DNA of 9,758 nt from assembly GCA_037045435.1 (NCBI GenBank), contig JBAOID010000048.1:1-9758 (forward strand), read 5' to 3'. Position 1 is the first letter of the stretch. Every line of letters starts with the position of its first letter. This document shows positions 7,109 through 9,758 of this stretch, in pieces. The position numbers and the translations under genes were made by a program. The notes below the pieces were generated by a model. It was not told the DNA's origin. It saw nothing but the letters and a program-made list of their open reading frames with translations, and did not search any database. Source of the stretch: CBDUEF01 sp018063485 (GTDB lineage: Bacteria > Pseudomonadota > Alphaproteobacteria > Rhodobacterales > Rhodobacteraceae).

Positions 7109-8033
7109 TCAGTTCGAGGCGAGTTGCAGCTTGCCATCCTTGGCGCCAGCCAGCCATTTGTCATAGGCCTCTTGACTGACAACCTTGACGGTAATCGGCA
7201 TATAGGCGTGCGATTTGCCGCACAGGGTGGTGCATTGGCCGAAATAGATGCCTTCACGGTCGGCCTTGAACCACAACTGGCCCAGACGCCCCGGTACCGC
7301 AGATTGCATCACACCAAAGGCCGGCACACTCCAGGCGTGGATCACATCCGATCCGGTGATCTGCATCACGATGGTCTTGCCAATCGGAACCACCACAGCG
7401 GTATCGGTGGCCAGCAGGAAATCTTCTTTCGTATAGCCGAAATAGGCCAGCTTCTTGACAGTCAGATCACTCATCACCTGCGCCGGACCCATCTCTTGAT
7501 CGGCACCCCAGCCAGCCGCTGCATCGTCGATCTTGTAGCTAGCATCAACCAGGAAGCTGTCAAACGACACGCCATCATCGACATATTCATATGACCAATA
7601 CCACTGGTTGCCCGTCACCTTGATGGTGATGTCAGCCTGCGGAATTTCCTGCTGACGAAACAGCTCTGGAAGCGAGAACGAGCCGATGAACACCAAAAGC
7701 AGAACCGGTATCATCGTCCAGGCGATTTCGAGCGGCGTGTTGTGGGAAAAGGTTGCCGGTTTGGGGTTGCGCTTGGCATTGAACCGAAAAATCACGATCA
7801 GGAGCAGCAGCCGTCACAAGAACCACAACCGCGGTGATGATGATCAGAATGACGTGATCCAGCCACTGCATATCGCGCGCCAGCGTTGTGCCGAGGCCGG
7901 TTGAATGCTCGGTGCCGCCCGCAATCGGCCGACCCACCGTTTCAAGAGCCTGTGCCAAGGCCGACGTTCCGCGACAGAAAAACGCCCAGACCGGCAGCAG
8001 ACAAGGCCATGTGAGTGAGGACAAAAGACGCAT
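7109..8033 (-). CDS. ctaC: Cytochrome c oxidase subunit II (one frameshift near 7811)
   Basis: Subunit II carries the dinuclear CuA centre that takes electrons from cytochrome c. Joining two frames at about 7811 gives 307 residues, in the normal range. The first 74 (start to VVVLVT) hold a signal peptide ending near SALAQA, then LETVGRP and the start of helix I. The rest completes helix I (LLLLIVIFRFNAKRNP), helix II after HNTPLEIAW, and the periplasmic CuA domain. Electron entry is QWYWSYEY (W144). CuA ligands are H232, C267, C271, H275 and M278. The residue between the cysteines that is usually Glu, a CuA backbone and Mg ligand, is Thr269 here. The shift equals one extra G between ACG and CTG. 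Since all downstream motifs are intact, an error in the sequence is likelier than a dead gene. The ATG at 8033 has GGGA 7 bases upstream; another ATG lies two codons earlier at 8039. Confidence 0.93.
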
Positions 8034-8216
8034 GTTCATTTCCCGTTCAGTAGCGCGGCGTTTTTGCCGCTTGTCCGACTCTACCCGGCGTTTGGGCAGA
8101 ATCCCATTGTTTCCTATTGCTCTGAAACCATATTAGGGCTGGCAACGACAAGAGAAACTGTTGCGGCAAATGCGCGCCAGTTGCGCTAGATCAATGCAAA
8201 AGCCAAGGAACCCCCC
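8034..8216. promoter_or_regulatory. Divergent intergenic region between ctaC and tldD
   Basis: This roughly 180-bp region must hold the promoters of both the leftward oxidase operon and rightward tldD. A TAATAT on the minus strand (8130-8135) could be a -10 element for ctaC, giving a leader of about 85 bases, but I see no convincing -35 at the right distance. A small hairpin (GCGGC, six-base loop, GCCGC; 8055-8070) lies in that leader. AAGGA at 8205-8209 stands 7 bases before the tldD ATG. No ORF or RNA gene is visible. Confidence 0.45.
8181..8194. promoter_or_regulatory. FNR/Dnr-like palindromic operator candidate
   Basis: TTGCGCTAGATCAA has the 5-4-5 spacing of Crp/Fnr family sites. The right half ATCAA is a perfect Fnr half-site (consensus TTGAT-N4-ATCAA), and the left half TTGCG matches the Dnr/Nnr-type half-site. 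It ends 22 bases before the tldD ATG and lies about 147 bases before ctaC. A site of this class would fit oxygen- or nitric-oxide-responsive control of a terminal oxidase. One such match can occur by chance, and no factor can be named from the window. Confidence 0.4.
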
Positions 8217-9649
8217 ATGAGCGACGCTCCCTTTCGTCCCTTTGAGACCCATATCGACGAGATCTGCCGCCCTTGCCACCCTGCGCGCAGCCACTGCGGG
8301 TGCCGATGACGGTGAGATTTTTCTGGAGCGAAAGCGCTCGGAAGCCATTGTTCTGGATGATGGGCGGATCAAGACCGCAAGTTATGACGCCTCGGAGGGG
8401 TTTGGTTTGCGCGCCGTGCGCGGCGAGGTGGCAGGCTATGCCCATTCGACAGAGATTTCCGAAAAAGCCCTGAGTTCGCGCCGCTGAAACCGCCCGGCTG
8501 GCGGTTGGCGATGGCGGTGGCGTCATGGCCCCTGCTCCCAAAGGCACCAATGCGCGGCTTTATTCCGACTGCCGATCCGATGGCGGATGCCAGTTTTGCC
8601 GCCAAGATCGACATTCTGAAAGAAATCGACGCCTATGCCCGCAGCCTCGATCCGCGCGTGGTGCAGGTTTCGGCCACCATCGCGGCAGGTCTGCAAGAAG
8701 TGGAAATCCTGCGCCCTGAAGGCCTGCGGCTGGCCGATATCCGCCCGATGGCGCGGATGAATGTATCGGTGATCGTCGAGCAACACGGGCGGCGCGAACA
8801 GGGCGGCACCGGCGGTGGCGGGCGCTATGGCCTCGCGCGGCTGCTGGAGCCTTCGCACTGGCAACCGATGCTGCGCGAGGCGTTGCGGATCGCGCTTGGT
8901 CAACCTGGATGCGGTTGCGGCTCCTGCAGGCGTGATGGATGTGGTGCTTGGCCCCGGCTGGCCCGGCATCTTGCTGCATGAGGCCATCGGCCACGGGCTG
9001 GAGGGCGATTTCAACCGCAAGAAAACCTCGGCCTTTGCCGGGCTGATGGGGCAACATGATCGCCGCGCAAAGGCGTCTCGGTGCTGGATGACGGCACCAT
9101 CCCCGACCGGCGCGGCTCGATCTCGGTTGATGACGAGGGCACGCCTTCGGGCAAGCAATGTGCTGATCGAGGACGGGCGTGCTGGTCGGCTATATGCAGG
9201 ACCGCCAGAATGCGCGGCTGATGGGGGTGGCGGCCACTGGCAACGGACGGCGCGAAAGTTTTGCCCATATCCCGATGCCGCGCATGACCAATACCTACAT
9301 GCTGGTCGGGCCAGGATGACCCCGCCGGGATCTGTCGCCAGCCTCAAGGATGGCATCTACGCCGTGGGCTTTGGCGGCGGCCAGGTGGATATCACCAACG
9401 GCAAATTCGTGTTTTCCTGCACCGAAGCCTACCGGGTGCGCAATGGTGTGGTGGGCGAGGCGGTGAAGGGCGCCACCCTGATCGGCGACGGCGCCACCGC
9501 GCTGAAGCGAATCCGCGCCATCGGCAATGACCTGGCGCTGGACCCGGGGATCGGCAATTGCGGCAAGGCCGGGGCAATGGGTGCCGGTGGGGGTGGGCCA
9601 GCCCACGCTGCTGATCGGCGGGCTGACGGTGGGCGGGCAGGCTTTCTGA
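8217..9649 (+). pseudogene. tldD: TldD metalloprotease gene, frameshifted many times (probably by sequence errors)
   Basis: TldD, with its partner TldE/PmbA, forms a cytoplasmic metalloprotease that degrades unfolded peptides and processes peptides such as microcins. The reading frame is broken, but the pieces join into one TldD: MSDAPFRPFETHIDE, ADDGEIFLERKRSEA, SYDASEGFGLRAVRGE, MAPAPKGTNARLY, RPMARMNVSVIVE, then HEAIGHGLEGDFNRKKTSAF with H253, E254 and H258 of the HExxxH site. Next come TIPDRRGSIS, YMQDRQNARLMG, FGGGQVDITNGKFVF and GNCGKAGQWVPVGVGQPT with the metal-ligand cysteine C445. Eleven shifts are needed, at about 8265, 8475, 8570, 8897, 9055, 9068, 9156, 9176, 9310, 9333 and 9572, each one extra base. 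Removing eleven bases leaves exactly 474 codons, the normal family length. There is no internal stop in the corrected frame. AAGGA precedes the ATG by 7 bases. A true pseudogene is possible but less likely. Confidence 0.9.
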
Positions 9650-9758
9650 ACATCCAAAAGCGCAGCTCACGTCATCGCTGCGAATGAGTTCCACTCCGAT
9701 TCTTCAAATCGATTGGCTTTTCACATCCTTATCGCCTGGATATTCCCACTGGGCACCC
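9650..9758. other. Intergenic tail after tldD, no gene seen
   Basis: These last 109 bases hold no convincing ORF. A weak inverted repeat (CGCAGC and GCTGCG, 9661-9682, ten-base loop) follows the tldD stop but has no T tract, so it is only a poor terminator candidate. Confidence 0.4.

Noticed and set aside
5927..7594. A 555-codon plus-strand ORF opposite ctaB and parts of ctaC and ctaG
   Set aside because: Antisense shadow of oxidase genes with low-complexity composition and no domain.
7790..7815. Programmed frameshifting in ctaC
   Set aside because: No slippery heptamer with a following pseudoknot or shift-prone stop codon is seen, subunit II is not known to be recoded, and the neighbouring tldD carries many shifts of the same type.
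9661..9682. Inverted repeat after tldD as a terminator
   Set aside because: The six-base arms with a ten-base loop and no T tract are too weak to call.
8505..9687. Separate short genes in different plus frames within 8.2-9.7 kb
   Set aside because: Each fragment matches successive parts of one TldD protein and they join in order, so they are pieces of one gene.
1..9758. CRISPR arrays, insertion sequences, tRNA or rRNA genes, attachment sites
   Set aside because: No spaced direct repeats, transposase, terminal inverted repeats or recognisable RNA gene were found by eye on either strand.

Overview
The window looks like a chromosomal segment of a Roseobacter/Rhodobacter-type alphaproteobacterium. 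The basis is the high-GC coding style, the character of the proteins, and a gene order that I recall as typical of this group: tldD divergent from a cytochrome c oxidase operon that runs on into thrC and an M16 peptidase. I recognised the families by motif reading and ran no database search.

Layout. From about 8.03 kb down to position 1 every gene lies on the minus strand. In transcription order they are ctaC (aa3 oxidase subunit II), ctaB (heme O synthase), a 57-residue single-helix membrane protein, ctaG (Cox11-type copper chaperone), ctaE (subunit III), a SURF1 family gene, thrC, a pitrilysin-family (M16) peptidase, a RimJ/RimL-type N-acetyltransferase and a DUF1697 protein cut by the window edge. 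Many junctions are 1-4 bp overlaps or gaps of a few bases, so the set behaves as one or two operons. A GC-rich hairpin followed by a T tract sits between ctaE and SURF1 and may attenuate read-through into the downstream half. On the plus strand, diverging from ctaC, is tldD (8217-9649). The 180-bp divergent region carries a palindromic FNR/Dnr-like box.

How the genes work together. ctaC and ctaE encode two of the three core subunits of aa3 cytochrome c oxidase; subunit I (ctaD) is not in this window. CtaB starts heme A synthesis, CtaG delivers copper to CuB and SURF1 assists heme A insertion, so the block is a structure-plus-assembly unit. ThrC, the M16 peptidase, the acetyltransferase and DUF1697 are housekeeping genes carried downstream.

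What is odd. tldD cannot be read in one frame. Eleven frame changes, every one explicable as a single extra base, restore a 473-residue TldD. ctaC carries one more change of the same kind near 7811. All the other CDSs, from 7.1 kb down to position 1, are intact. This points to sequence errors concentrated at one end of the record rather than to a decayed gene or a new recoding system. I see no mobile element, CRISPR array, tRNA, rRNA or defence system, and nothing that amounts to a new multi-gene system.
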